A stretch of DNA of 32,047 nucleotides, taken from a virus. The DNA lies in the IMG/VR virus record IMGVR_UViG_3300032220_000558, positions 1-32,047 of that record; one strand, 5' to 3'. A model generated the notes under the pieces. That model made no database searches, was not told the origin of the DNA, and worked only from the letters and a program-made list of their open reading frames with translations. This document shows, piece by piece, positions 21,368-30,022 of the stretch; position 1 is the first letter of the stretch, and every line of letters begins with the position of its first letter. A program made the translations under genes and the position numbers.

Positions 21368-23668
21368 CTAAATTTTGCAACTGTCACAGTCTTCCTCTCC
21401 TTTTGAACTTAAAATTTCCTCAATTAAATCATTAACACTTTGAGATGGTTCTTTAATTTCATCAGTCTTATTATCATATGTATTCTGGTAATAAGATGTC
21501 TTCCATCCATACTTGTATGTGCTCAGGAAATCCTGTGCCATCACTGTAACAGGAACTTCATTATCCTGGTAATTTTCTGGATTATAGGACCAGTTTCCAG
21601 ATATCGCTTGATCAAAGAACTTTTGCATAACTGCAACAATATTAATATACCCAGTATTGCTAGGCATATCCCAAAGGAGCGTGTAATTGTTCTTAAGGTG
21701 TTGGTACTGAGGAACAATCTGCTTAAGGGGACCCTTCTTACTCTTTTTAACGGACAGGAACCCTCTAGGTGGTTCGATTCCATTGGTTGCATTTGACACA
21801 ACGGAACTGCTTTCTGAAGGCATTTGTGCTGACAGTGTGCTATGTCTAAGTCCATGTGCCTGAATCTCGGCACGTAGAGTCTCCCAATCATGCTGGTATG
21901 GAATAGAAGTAATTTCGTCTACATCTTTCTTGTAAGTATCAATTGGCAGAATGCCATCTGCATACTTAGTTCTGTTGAAGTATTCACAAGCACCTTTCTC
22001 TTTAGCAATCTGATTGGATGCCTTGAGAAGATAGTATTGGAATGATTCAGAAAGTCCATGAACTGCATCCCATGCCTCTTGAGAATCATATCTGAATCCA
22101 AGTTTAGCAAGGTAGTGTGCAAGTCCAATAAACCCAACACCAAGAGATCTTCTTGCTTTGGTAGACTTTTCTGCTGCAACCACAGGATAATCCTGATAGT
22201 CAATAAGTTCTTCTAGACCTCTCACTGAGAGTTCACAAAGTTCTTCAAACTCTTCATCATCCTTGACTTTACCCACATTAACTGCAGACAAAATACAAAG
22301 AGCAATTTCACCATCAGGATCATCAATATGATTTAGTGGTTTAGTTGGAAGAGTAATTTCTTGACACAGATTGCTCATCTCAATCTTATCCTTAAAGGAT
22401 GAGTGAGAATTGCAATGGTCAATATTCATGATGTAGATTCTACCAGTTTCTGCTCTCTCTTTCAAGAGGTCCAGAATGAGTTCTTGAGCACCAATAGTTT
22501 TTCTTGGAATAGACTGATCTCGTTCTGCATCCAGATAAAGATCGTCAAATCCATCAAGCCCAAAATTAGCACTAAGCTCAGGAACGTCGTGGGGACTAAA
22601 GAGTGAAATGTCTTGGTTGTTGATGAATCTCTCATAGAAGAGTTTGCTGATTTGAATTGAATAATCTAGTTTTCTAACTCTATTATCTTCTGTTCCTTTG
22701 TTGTTCTTGAGTACAATAATATCTTCTATTTCTCTGTGCCAGATTGGAAAGTGGACAGTAGCACTTCCACCACGAATCCCGTTTTGTGTACAGCATCTGA
22801 CAGTTGCTTCAAACTTCTTGAGGAATGGGACAACCCCTGTATGAGCAACTTCTCCCCCTCTGATCTTAGAGTTGATTGCACGGATTTTACCTGCATTGAT
22901 GCCAATGCCTGCCCTCTGAGCAACATACCTACCAATAGCCATGTCACTGCTAAAGATGCTATCGAGGGAGTCATCAACATCAACAAGAACACAGCTAGCA
23001 AATTGTCTGAGAGTTGTTCTAACTCCAGCCATGATTGGTGTTGGGATGTTGATTTTGTGCTTTGAGATTGCATCGTAGTATCTCTTGATGTATGAAATTC
23101 TAGTTTCTTTAGGATACTTAGCAAAGATAGTTGCAGCAATCATCATATACATGAACTGGGGAGTTTCATATACTTTCCCAGAACTTCTATCTTGTACAAG
23201 ATATTTGTCTACAACCTGCCTTAGACCAGCATAGGTAAAGAGATAATCACGATCATGATTAATATAGTTACCAAGTCTGTTAAGTTCATCCTCACTATAG
23301 TTAGTTAGGATCTCTGGGTCATACACTCCAGCACTGACACAATTTTTAATATGTTCAACAAATGAAGGATGATCCTGTACTCTTCCATACAAAGACTTTC
23401 TTACAGAGAACAGAAGAAGTCTTGCTGCTACAAATTGATAATTTGGATTATCCAAATCAATAAGATCAGAAGCAGATCTAATTAGGATCTCTTGGATTTC
23501 TGCAGTGGTAATGCCATCATAGAATTGAATACCAGACTGCATCTCAACCTGAGAAGCAGATACACCAGCAATATCTCTACATGCTTCCTCTACCATCAGA
23601 TGAAGTTTATTCAGATCAAGGGGCTCAGTAGTACCATTCCTCTTGATAACTTTTGTTCCGTTGCTCAT
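21368..23668 (-). CDS. nrdA: Ribonucleotide reductase class Ia, large subunit
   Basis: 766 aa. It reduces ribonucleoside diphosphates to deoxy forms. The N-terminus is an ATP-cone (VIKRNGTTEPLDLNKLHLMV), which binds effector ATP/dATP. Active-site Cys lie in FASCVLVDVDD, NLCQEITLPT and CILSAVNVGK, and the protein ends CDSCKI, the CxxC pair that takes electrons from thioredoxin or glutaredoxin. No intein or split is seen. The ATG at 23668 forms an ATGA overlap with gp61; upstream TTG is not used. In cyanophages this gene pairs with nrdB downstream to raise dNTP supply. Confidence 0.97.
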   Translation of the reverse strand: MSNGTKVIKRNGTTEPLDLNKLHLMVEEACRDIAGVSASQVEMQSGIQFYDGITTAEIQEILIRSASDLIDLDNPNYQFVAARLLLFSVRKSLYGRVQDHPSFVEHIKNCVSAGVYDPEILTNYSEDELNRLGNYINHDRDYLFTYAGLRQVVDKYLVQDRSSGKVYETPQFMYMMIAATIFAKYPKETRISYIKRYYDAISKHKINIPTPIMAGVRTTLRQFASCVLVDVDDSLDSIFSSDMAIGRYVAQRAGIGINAGKIRAINSKIRGGEVAHTGVVPFLKKFEATVRCCTQNGIRGGSATVHFPIWHREIEDIIVLKNNKGTEDNRVRKLDYSIQISKLFYERFINNQDISLFSPHDVPELSANFGLDGFDDLYLDAERDQSIPRKTIGAQELILDLLKERAETGRIYIMNIDHCNSHSSFKDKIEMSNLCQEITLPTKPLNHIDDPDGEIALCILSAVNVGKVKDDEEFEELCELSVRGLEELIDYQDYPVVAAEKSTKARRSLGVGFIGLAHYLAKLGFRYDSQEAWDAVHGLSESFQYYLLKASNQIAKEKGACEYFNRTKYADGILPIDTYKKDVDEITSIPYQHDWETLRAEIQAHGLRHSTLSAQMPSESSSVVSNATNGIEPPRGFLSVKKSKKGPLKQIVPQYQHLKNNYTLLWDMPSNTGYINIVAVMQKFFDQAISGNWSYNPENYQDNEVPVTVMAQDFLSTYKYGWKTSYYQNTYDNKTDEIKEPSQSVNDLIEEILSSKGEEDCDSCKI

Positions 23669-24681
23669 ACTCGTTTCCAATTGGTAAATTTAAGTTTTGC
23701 TTCTAAACCAGAATATGTGTTTGATTCTACCACCTCTTGGACGTTAAGTCCAGATAAAACCATATCATTAATATCTTTTTCTTTTATACTAGTTGGCCAA
23801 ATGACGATTCTTTCTCCTCTGGAGATGGAAGTGGCATACCTGGAGACAATTTCTGTGTTTCTGGGTTCGTTATCATAGACCCTAACAAAATCACTGATAC
23901 CCCACTTAGTAATATCAGCATCAGCTCCACACATAGCAATCGAGTTGCGTATGAAGAATGAGTCCAGTGGTCCCTCAGTGACATAGATTGTTTCCTCTTT
24001 TTTTGCATTGTCAAATCCATAAATTTTGGGAAAGTTTTCATTCAGTATAATAGTAATGTATTTAATTTTAGAATATTTTTTTAGACTACGACCTTGGAAC
24101 CCTATGACTTCCCCTTGATTGATAAGTGGGATTATGATTCTTGGTTCATCTTGGTCTATAGATTCAAAAGTATATTTTTGTTCATTAGTCCACCTCTTAA
24201 AATGTTCACAGTAATATAACTGATTTAAGAAATTATCTGGAATTTTTCTATTCTTTAAATATACTTTTGCTGGGTGTTCATTATTTAGTTCTGCTATGGT
24301 AGGCAGGTCTATATTTTTCAGGATTTGGGAATTTTCAGGTTTCTTGAAAAACTTTGGTTCCTGAAAATTGAAGATGGGATCTGCAGTGTTGGATCCTTTG
24401 CCAGTCAATCCATCCTTATATCTTTCCATGACATATTGATCATGAAGTGTCACATCTAGATCCTTCAAAAAATGAGTAAAGGATTTTGATACCCCACAGT
24501 TGTGACACTTGAAGTTATGATCATTTTTATACTTGTAAATGTATCCCCTTGCTTTATTCTTATGCCTCTGAGAATCTCCACAATAGGGACACCTGAAATT
24601 ATAAAGTCCTTGCTTCTTCTGTGAAAACTTTTGCAAACGAGAAGAAACCAATCCAATGTATTTGGAATCAATGAAACTCAT
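23665..24681 (-). CDS. gp61: DNA primase (T4 gp61-like)
   Basis: 338 aa. A zinc-binding N-terminus with Cys31-Pro-Tyr-Cys34 and Cys59-His-Asn-Cys62 recognises the priming site. The TOPRIM core follows (ETIYVTEGPLDSFF, then GERIVIWPTS) for primer synthesis. The N-terminal block CPYCGDSQRHKNKARG is typical of phage primases. It works with gp41 helicase, whose end lies at 31711-32047 in this window. The stop overlaps nrdA by 4 nt. Of its neighbours upstream, the 140-aa coiled-coil gene ends 12 nt away. Confidence 0.95.
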   Translation of the reverse strand: MSFIDSKYIGLVSSRLQKFSQKKQGLYNFRCPYCGDSQRHKNKARGYIYKYKNDHNFKCHNCGVSKSFTHFLKDLDVTLHDQYVMERYKDGLTGKGSNTADPIFNFQEPKFFKKPENSQILKNIDLPTIAELNNEHPAKVYLKNRKIPDNFLNQLYYCEHFKRWTNEQKYTFESIDQDEPRIIIPLINQGEVIGFQGRSLKKYSKIKYITIILNENFPKIYGFDNAKKEETIYVTEGPLDSFFIRNSIAMCGADADITKWGISDFVRVYDNEPRNTEIVSRYATSISRGERIVIWPTSIKEKDINDMVLSGLNVQEVVESNTYSGLEAKLKFTNWKRV

Positions 24682-24693
24682 TATAAAGGGGTA

Positions 24694-25116
24694 TTACTTT
24701 GCTCTCTCTATTGTAATGGGTGCTGGTGCCTGTGTCAAGAAAGAAAATACTGGAGGAACAAATTTAATAAAGATTGCAACAACTGCTAACCCACCCAATA
24801 CTTGCCATCTGAATTTTGAAATACTTTCTACTTTTTCTTCTACCTTTTCTATTCTCTCTCCTAGTTTTGCACTGATTTCATCATGTTGTTCCTTTGAAGA
24901 CTTTTTAATATCTTCAATCATGGATACAATCAAATTATCAGTTCTATTGCACTGCTCAATCTTTTCATTGTGAACAGCAAGCATTTGACTAATATTTTGA
25001 CTTGTCTCTCCAATCTTTTGAATTGCTGTATCAATCCTCTCCATCATCTGCTCATACACAGATAATCTTTCTTCTAAGATTGCAATTTTTGTATCTGTGG
25101 ATGATGGAGGAAACAT
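24694..25116 (-). CDS. Coiled-coil protein with C-terminal membrane anchor
   Basis: 140 aa. Residues 8-100 form a near-continuous coiled coil (RLSVYEQMMERIDTAIQKI and further heptads), and 104-127 form a single hydrophobic span, with a short tail APAPITIERAK. The layout is like XhlA or holin-associated phage proteins, but none can be named from sequence. It probably assembles as a multimer at the membrane. It is 1 nt after the stop of the preceding small gene, so it is in the same operon. Confidence 0.7.
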   Translation of the reverse strand: MFPPSSTDTKIAILEERLSVYEQMMERIDTAIQKIGETSQNISQMLAVHNEKIEQCNRTDNLIVSMIEDIKKSSKEQHDEISAKLGERIEKVEEKVESISKFRWQVLGGLAVVAIFIKFVPPVFSFLTQAPAPITIERAK

Positions 25117-25117
25117 T

Positions 25118-25291
25118 TTATTTCTTCTTCTTTTTTAAAAGTTCTCTAAAAAAGTATGGTATTTTTTTATACTTAGTTCTTCTCAAATCAACAGGAGGTT
25201 CATCTGGTGGCAACCCTGACAATCCCCCACCAGTTGCTGTCATGTCTTCTCTAATGATATTTATTATTCTGTCTAATTTAGATAAGTCCAT
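25118..25291 (-). CDS. Small basic protein of unknown function
   Basis: 57 aa. A helix (LSKLDRIINIIREDM), a Gly/Pro-rich centre (GGGLSGLPPDEPP) and a very basic tail (FFRELLKKKKK). It looks like a small adaptor with a nucleic-acid- or membrane-binding tail. The stop is 1 nt before the next ATG and its own start is 3 nt after the previous stop, typical of a tight operon. I know no named family for it. Confidence 0.68.
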   Translation of the reverse strand: MDLSKLDRIINIIREDMTATGGGLSGLPPDEPPVDLRRTKYKKIPYFFRELLKKKKK

Positions 25292-25294
25292 ATT

Positions 25295-25666
25295 TTAAAT
25301 TGATTGCAATATTTTTAAACAATTTTCATCAACAGGTATTTCATCAACAAAAGACTTTGGATATTCTGGAACTCTGTTTAAAAACACTAGGAATGTTTTC
25401 ATTGATGACCAGAGTTCTTTTTCTATTTTAAAGAACAATAAAGGCAAAGCAGCATCATTAAAAATATTAAACACAATAATAAAATGATTAATCAGAAGAT
25501 TTGTTTTTAAATCTCCTGTTCTCACATACTTCCTTAGTAACTTTTTAATATATTTGAATCTGCTTAAGTCTTCAAAAAAATCCTCTTGCGTTACCGCTTG
25601 AGGATTATCATAATGTTTTATTGCAAACAAAATATAATTATCTTCATTCAATTCATCAAATTTCAT
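25295..25666 (-). CDS. Conserved-looking cyanophage protein of unknown function
   Basis: 123 aa. A helical protein, with IKKLLRKYVRTGDLKTNLLI and a hydrophobic helix FNIFNDAALPLLFFKI. The last third is polar. It precedes the small basic protein and gp61. I do not recognise a functional family and see no metal or catalytic motif. Location between a late beta-rich protein and primase gives little guidance. Confidence 0.7.
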   Translation of the reverse strand: MKFDELNEDNYILFAIKHYDNPQAVTQEDFFEDLSRFKYIKKLLRKYVRTGDLKTNLLINHFIIVFNIFNDAALPLLFFKIEKELWSSMKTFLVFLNRVPEYPKSFVDEIPVDENCLKILQSI

Positions 25667-25672
25667 AGACTA

Positions 25673-26242
25673 TTATGGGGTGAATACTGTTGCCCCAATT
25701 CCAGGATTAACATTATCATCATTAGCATCACCAAATGCTGTATAGGAAGGAGTTCCAGAACTAATGCCAGAGAATGCAACTAGAGTTTCTGACTTAACTC
25801 TTAGATTTCCATGCATATCTACATAAGTATGAATGCCAACCCAACCAGGATGAGCAACTGCATACTTAGTTGTTCTTGCAATTCCTGCTTCAGTTGGATC
25901 AATACCATAAATTCTATTGGTTGATGATGAGTTGCCAGACCCAGTTATAGTAGCAAAATTGGGATCATGCAGTACATACTTTGGTCTTTCAGACATAGTA
26001 TAAGCAACTCCAGAAATTGCAGCACCACTCAAGAATTGGGTAGATCCAATTGAAAGTTGAGTTTGGGAAGTTATACCACTTATAATTGCACTACCAAAAG
26101 TTCCACCAACACCAATTGTAATTACATCACCAACTGTAGCTGCTGAAAATGATGTTCCAGAACCAGTTACAACTTTGGTAGCATAAGTAACGCTTACGGT
26201 ACCAACTGAAAATACACTATCTGCTGTTCCCCAAAGAGCCAT
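25673..26242 (-). CDS. Beta-rich virion-type protein (cyanophage MALWG family)
   Basis: 189 aa. The start MALWGTADSVFSVGTVSV and a Gly/Ser/Thr-rich sequence of repeated short strands (VVTGSGTSF, GDVITIG, QTQLSIGS) match a protein type found widely in T4-like cyanophages, generally described as virion structural. A perfect late promoter (TATAAATA) lies 33 nt upstream, which supports late expression and a place in the particle. The C-terminal half (HPGWVGIHTYVDMHGNLRVKSETLVAFSG) is the conserved core. Exact place in the virion is unknown. Confidence 0.8.
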   Translation of the reverse strand: MALWGTADSVFSVGTVSVTYATKVVTGSGTSFSAATVGDVITIGVGGTFGSAIISGITSQTQLSIGSTQFLSGAAISGVAYTMSERPKYVLHDPNFATITGSGNSSSTNRIYGIDPTEAGIARTTKYAVAHPGWVGIHTYVDMHGNLRVKSETLVAFSGISSGTPSYTAFGDANDDNVNPGIGATVFTP

Positions 26243-26274
26243 GTCTTGTACCTAAATGTTTTTTCTTCTTAAGT

Positions 26275-26282
26275 TATTTATA
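26275..26282 (-). promoter_or_regulatory. T4-type late promoter box
   Basis: A perfect TATAAATA on the minus strand 33 nt before the MALWG-type gene. Its first T is the last T of the terminator tail before it. Confidence 0.85.
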
Positions 26283-26308
26283 AAAATAGGAGACCTTTAA
26301 GGTCTCCT
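26282..26308 (-). terminator. Rho-independent terminator abutting a late promoter
   Basis: An 8-bp stem (AGGAGACC/GGTCTCCT) with a 5-nt loop, then ATTTTT. It lies about 25 nt after the 59-aa gene stop and shares its tail with the late box. Confidence 0.85.
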
Positions 26309-26330
26309 AAAAAATGATATGTTAATTTAA

Positions 26331-26510
26331 TTATGGAGTTAAATCTTTAGCACCCTTTTGCTTCAGAACATTTTGTGCCTGAAGAAGAATGAGTGAAAGA
26401 ATACCATTTGATTTTACTTTTGGATTTGCACCCATTGCCTCTGATACTGCAAACAGTACAGTTGCAATTAAAGCCTGATTAGCAATACACCATGCGACTA
26501 ATGCTGACAT
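26331..26510 (-). CDS. Small hydrophobic protein, possibly membrane-associated
   Basis: 59 aa. A hydrophobic helix at about 9-24 (IANQALIATVLFAVSE), a Pro/Asn turn, and a second amphipathic helix (GILSLILLQAQNVLKQK). The shape recalls small holins or tail-associated membrane proteins, but there is no specific motif. A late box (AATAAATA) lies 26 nt upstream and a terminator follows, so it is a single-gene late unit. Confidence 0.7.
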   Translation of the reverse strand: MSALVAWCIANQALIATVLFAVSEAMGANPKVKSNGILSLILLQAQNVLKQKGAKDLTP

Positions 26511-26535
26511 AATGACCTCTATAGATAGTCAATTA

Positions 26536-26543
26536 TATTTATT
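26536..26543 (-). promoter_or_regulatory. Late promoter box (one mismatch)
   Basis: AATAAATA on the minus strand, one base from the T4 consensus, upstream of the 59-aa gene. It overlaps the end of the 427-aa gene. Confidence 0.6.
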
Positions 26544-27822
26544 TTTTAAGACCCTTTAAAACCTTATCAGCAGCTGCTGCAAGTTTATCTTCCTTTCCTT
26601 TTACCTTTCTGTTTGCTTCAGGTGCTGCAGGTTTTGCAGCAGGAGTGGTTTGGACCTTACCTCTTTTGCCAGATGATCTCAAACCAGCAAGAACAGTTTC
26701 ACCTTTGCTATGAATTTCAGCAGTTCTTTCTGCCTCTTTCTTTGCTGCCTTTCTTTGGGCATCAGTCATTGCATTTTTTGTTCTTTCTGAAGCAGGTCTT
26801 AGTTTAGATTTTTTAGGATCAAATCTTGCTTCAAAAAGAGGAGTTCTTCCTTCAACAAAAGCAATGACTGCTTCGGTTGTAGAAACCTTCATTCTCTGTG
26901 CTTGTTGAGCAACTTGGAAGTCTGCTCTTTCCTTAGCAACTTTTGCTCTTGCTGCCTTTGCCTTTGCAGCAGACATTGGATCTGCTTTTTGTCTTTCAGC
27001 ATCTCCTTTTGCAGGCATACCATAAGTATCTGCTTCTTCAAGTTCATACTCTTCTGGAATAGAACCACTTCTTAATCTTGTAGGTGCAATATTATGTCTG
27101 CGACGATAATCTGCTCCATGTGCTCCCTTTGTTGGTGGAGTATAATAAGCACTTGTTTTAGATCTTCTTCTTTTATTTGAATCCATTCTTGCTTCAATAT
27201 CACCTTTTTCCTTTTGGAACTTCATAATCTCTGCTTCTTCAAGTTCAACTGACTCATAAATGTCAATTAATTCTTCAATGCTAAACTGTTGAATATCATA
27301 ACCTTCTTCAACTAGTTCCTCAATCCAAAGTTTGACTTCTTCTTTCACATGAGGTGCAGCCTTATAGGAAGAGTTTCCTGCTTTATAATTTTGCCATGCT
27401 TTAGTATTTGCCTTTTTGTCTGCATTGGTTACAGTCATTCTGGTGTCTTTTGGATCTTCTTTCTTTGGTTCACCACCATAAGTTGCTTCAGACACTGTTG
27501 GTTTTGTATTAATCTTATTGCTAATACCCTTTCTTACATCAATCTTATCGTTCTTGTCTGACTTACTGTGAAAATCTCTCTCTTCTTTTTTTACTTTCTT
27601 CTTGAAACTGTTTTTTACTTCTCCCTTCTCATATCCAATTCCATCTCCATCATCATCCCACCATCTCTTTGGTTTATCTTCGTTCTCTTTTTTTGCTTCT
27701 GCATTTTCTTCAGCAGGACCTTCCTTATGTTTTTTCTCGCCTTTTTCTTCTTTCTCTTTCTTTTCTTCAGAAAGATGAGGTTCTCTAATTGCAGAAAAGG
27801 TATCCGCCCAAATATTAGACAT
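26539..27822 (-). CDS. Highly charged late protein, probably virion-associated
   Basis: 427 aa. Very rich in Lys, Glu, Asp and Ala; the first 110 residues are a near-pure charged segment with KRWWDDDGDGIGYEKGEV, an EF-hand-like calcium motif. The middle is helical (IEELVEEGYDIQQFSIEELID), and the last third has Ala/Lys helices of histone-like type (KAKAARAKVAKERAD). A perfect late box lies 27 nt upstream. This suggests an internal capsid or scaffold-type protein, similar in style to the 324-aa gene at 19178-20152. No enzymatic motif is present. Confidence 0.7.
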   Translation of the reverse strand: MSNIWADTFSAIREPHLSEEKKEKEEKGEKKHKEGPAEENAEAKKENEDKPKRWWDDDGDGIGYEKGEVKNSFKKKVKKEERDFHSKSDKNDKIDVRKGISNKINTKPTVSEATYGGEPKKEDPKDTRMTVTNADKKANTKAWQNYKAGNSSYKAAPHVKEEVKLWIEELVEEGYDIQQFSIEELIDIYESVELEEAEIMKFQKEKGDIEARMDSNKRRRSKTSAYYTPPTKGAHGADYRRRHNIAPTRLRSGSIPEEYELEEADTYGMPAKGDAERQKADPMSAAKAKAARAKVAKERADFQVAQQAQRMKVSTTEAVIAFVEGRTPLFEARFDPKKSKLRPASERTKNAMTDAQRKAAKKEAERTAEIHSKGETVLAGLRSSGKRGKVQTTPAAKPAAPEANRKVKGKEDKLAAAADKVLKGLKK

Positions 27823-27848
27823 TTAATTAAAGTAACTAGTTCTTTTTT

Positions 27849-27856
27849 TATTTATA
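27849..27856 (-). promoter_or_regulatory. T4-type late promoter box
   Basis: A perfect TATAAATA on the minus strand, 27 nt before the 427-aa gene, overlapping the end of the preceding gene. Confidence 0.85.
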
Positions 27857-28964
27857 CTAAAGCAACATCTTTAATCCAAGATTTGAACATGATGCCATCT
27901 TCTGTGACACAGATAAGATGATTAGCACCTGATCTAATAATTTCTCCTCTTAATCCTGTATTGCAACTCTCTACAATATCTCCAACTTTAAAAAGATTTC
28001 CAAATACATAATTTTCTCTTAGTCCTTGAACATCAAGATCAGGTGCAATTTGCCAAGTTTCCTTTACTTCTAATGATCCACCAAGTTCTCCAAATAATTG
28101 TTTGATTAATTTTGGTTGAACTCCAGTAGGCATTGCTTTTTTAAATGTTTCAAAGTCTCCAGATGCTGCTGCTTTTCTTGCAACAGATGAATTTTCTTCT
28201 GTATCAGGATCTTTTGGTCCAGAAGAAATTACATTAATAGAACTAAATTGATAGAGTTGACCATTCTGTTTTTTGGCAAGATTATCAATCTCAGAGCATC
28301 TTTCTGCACCACATACTATATTAATAGCAGTGTATCCCTCTTGGTTTAAGAATGCCAGAACATCAAAAATAGTTTTAAACTCTTCACTATCAATGATTCT
28401 ATCTGCATACTCAGGGAACATTGCCTTCATATACTCAACCTTTACATCAGGAGATAAAGGATTCTTTTTCCCATCTTGAGTCCTAGATGGGAATATATAG
28501 AAGTTTCCACCAGATGCTGCTTTCTTTAAAGCATTTAAAAGATTTTTATGTGCTTTGGTTGGGGGATTAAACTTACCAAATGCAACAGTAACAACATCCC
28601 CACTAGGACCTTTCTGTTGTTTCTGAGATCCTCTTGCACTTGTTCCAGATGCTTGAGGTTTTTTAGTTCTTTCTGATGAAGTTGGTTTTGGTTTTGCACC
28701 AAGTCTCTTTGGTGCTGGTTTTGCTTTTGATAATTTATTAGACTTTATATCAGAAGGTTTTTGTGCTCCAGAAGTTTCCTCTTCTCCTTTCTTCTTTTTC
28801 TTTTGCTGAAGAAATTCAAGTTTACCTTTTACTGTCTGGGCTTTTCTGGCACCTTCTTTGTCTACCCAATATCCATGCCCATCACCAACATACCCAAGTT
28901 TTTTTGCTTGCAGCGCAGCCTGGGATGATCTTGCTTCTGTTATAAACTCTAAGAACTTTTTCAT
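27852..28964 (-). CDS. Nucleotidylyltransferase-like protein with charged N-terminus and KOW/SH3-like C-terminus
   Basis: 370 aa. Residues 1-120 are basic and low-complexity, with a GYVGDGHGYWVDKEG module. Residues 124-290 form a nucleotidylyltransferase domain: FGKFNPPTKAH (129-139) is the TxGH-type signature with Gly changed to Ala, and SVARKAA (near 263) stands where the family has its S-x-x-R motif. Residues 322-370 resemble an SH3/KOW barrel (VGDIVESCNTGLRGEII). Family enzymes transfer a nucleotide to a phosphate acceptor, as in cytidylyl- or NMN-adenylyltransferases; cyanophage genes like this are often called cytidylyltransferase. Its substrate is unclear and it may be packaged. A late-like GATAAATA lies within the preceding gene. 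Confidence 0.77.
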   Translation of the reverse strand: MKKFLEFITEARSSQAALQAKKLGYVGDGHGYWVDKEGARKAQTVKGKLEFLQQKKKKKGEEETSGAQKPSDIKSNKLSKAKPAPKRLGAKPKPTSSERTKKPQASGTSARGSQKQQKGPSGDVVTVAFGKFNPPTKAHKNLLNALKKAASGGNFYIFPSRTQDGKKNPLSPDVKVEYMKAMFPEYADRIIDSEEFKTIFDVLAFLNQEGYTAINIVCGAERCSEIDNLAKKQNGQLYQFSSINVISSGPKDPDTEENSSVARKAAASGDFETFKKAMPTGVQPKLIKQLFGELGGSLEVKETWQIAPDLDVQGLRENYVFGNLFKVGDIVESCNTGLRGEIIRSGANHLICVTEDGIMFKSWIKDVALV

Positions 28965-29203
28965 TTATTAATTTCTGAGTATATCAAATCCTGATTGTCA
29001 AGAATATACTGCAATCCTATGCTCTTCACATGTAAATATTTATCTTTCTTATCTTTCTTTTGTTTTTTATCTTCTGGGTCAGAATACTGATCTACAAAGG
29101 AAGAGTAAAATCTAGAAAAGTTTTCAATAGTTTTTCTTTTGAGTTGTTTCACTCTTACATATTTTTTATAAATTGGAATCAACTCTTTGAAAAAATCTTC
29201 CAT
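28961..29203 (-). CDS. Small basic helical protein of unknown function
   Basis: 80 aa. Two helical stretches around a charged block (DPEDKKQKKDKKDKYLH). The stop overlaps the following start by 4 nt and its own start overlaps the DNA methyltransferase stop by 1 nt, so it belongs to that operon. No family recognised. Confidence 0.66.
   Translation of the reverse strand: MEDFFKELIPIYKKYVRVKQLKRKTIENFSRFYSSFVDQYSDPEDKKQKKDKKDKYLHVKSIGLQYILDNQDLIYSEINK
29037..29044 (-). promoter_or_regulatory. Possible late promoter box
   Basis: GATAAATA on the minus strand inside the 80-aa gene, about 70 nt before the nucleotidylyltransferase-like gene. One mismatch; location inside a coding region lowers confidence. 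Confidence 0.4.
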
Positions 29204-29973
29204 CAGGATTCAAGTAAACTAAAAAGACCTCTTTCATTATTTACCTCAATTCCACATTCTTCAGTAAACTTCTCAAGATCTCTTCTAGAAGGATTAGACA
29301 TTCTTTCCCTTGCCATAGCATGATAATCATCAGAAAGATCAAACCCAATATAATCATGACCAAGAAGAGTAGCAGCAAGACCAGTAGTTCCTGAACCACT
29401 ATAAGGATCAAGAACAACACCAGGAGATTCCATTACTGCTTGAATGCATCTGAGAGGAAGAACAATAGGAAATGGAGCTGGATGAGGATTCTTCATCTCT
29501 GGACCAAACTTCCAAACACTGCCATAGTTTACAGATCTCCTAGGAAGTTTGGGACGCTTTGCTCCTTTGCACAACCAATAGATTCTCTCATCAATCTGAG
29601 TAAATCTGTATCCAGAAATCTCAGGACCACTGCCTCTATTCCAGATAATCTCTTCTCTTATGTGCCACTTAGTTTTAGGCAACCATGCCCAAGGAGAAGT
29701 TGCATTACCCTCCAGATATCTGACTTTATGATTATAGAAAAGAGAACCACCTTCTTTAGTTTTATCAAACAGAACATTCAGAAGTTCAATCTGTTGCTCC
29801 TGATAAACATCTTCTGGAAGTGAGTCATCAAACTTATCATATTCAATTTTACGAAACAATCCACCACCAATCTTCTGTTTGTTGTATGGTGGTGAAGTTA
29901 CAGTACAATCAATGGAGTTGTCATCAAGTTGTTTTGCCAACTCAATGCAGTCTCCAGTCCTCAAGTCAATCAT
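29203..29973 (-). CDS. Orphan site-specific DNA methyltransferase (beta class, N4-C or N6-A)
   Basis: 256 aa. Motif IV is TSPPYN (26-31), motif I is DPYSGSGTTG (189-198), and the order IV before I gives the beta class. TSPPY is most often N4-cytosine but is also found in N6-adenine enzymes. The target recognition part lies between (about 85-165, WHIREEIIWNRGSG on). No restriction enzyme gene is near, so it is a solitary phage methylase that may shield phage DNA or set expression timing. It starts at 29973 with a TGGAGA site and its own host-type promoter. Confidence 0.93.
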   Translation of the reverse strand: MIDLRTGDCIELAKQLDDNSIDCTVTSPPYNKQKIGGGLFRKIEYDKFDDSLPEDVYQEQQIELLNVLFDKTKEGGSLFYNHKVRYLEGNATSPWAWLPKTKWHIREEIIWNRGSGPEISGYRFTQIDERIYWLCKGAKRPKLPRRSVNYGSVWKFGPEMKNPHPAPFPIVLPLRCIQAVMESPGVVLDPYSGSGTTGLAATLLGHDYIGFDLSDDYHAMARERMSNPSRRDLEKFTEECGIEVNNERGLFSLLES

Positions 29974-29993
29974 AAGGTCTCCAGTATTTTACC

Positions 29994-30022
29994 AGTATAG
30001 CACATCACTGGACTTTGATAAA
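29994..30022 (-). promoter_or_regulatory. Host-type promoter of the DNA methyltransferase gene
   Basis: Minus strand: TTTATC (30022-30017), 17-nt spacer, then TATACT (29999-29994), preceded by TG (extended -10: TGCTATACT). The -35 is weak, the extended -10 strong. It lies 20 nt before the ATG, overlapping the end of the gene upstream. Confidence 0.6.

Noticed and set aside
24656-24973. A 105-aa frame on the plus strand
   Set aside because: It is the reverse of the coiled-coil membrane gene and primase start; no ribosome-binding site or family pattern, and every supported gene is on the minus strand.
27568-27921. A hydrophobic 117-aa frame on the plus strand
   Set aside because: The Phe/Leu-rich product is what the reverse of Lys/Glu-rich coding gives; it mirrors the charged 427-aa protein.
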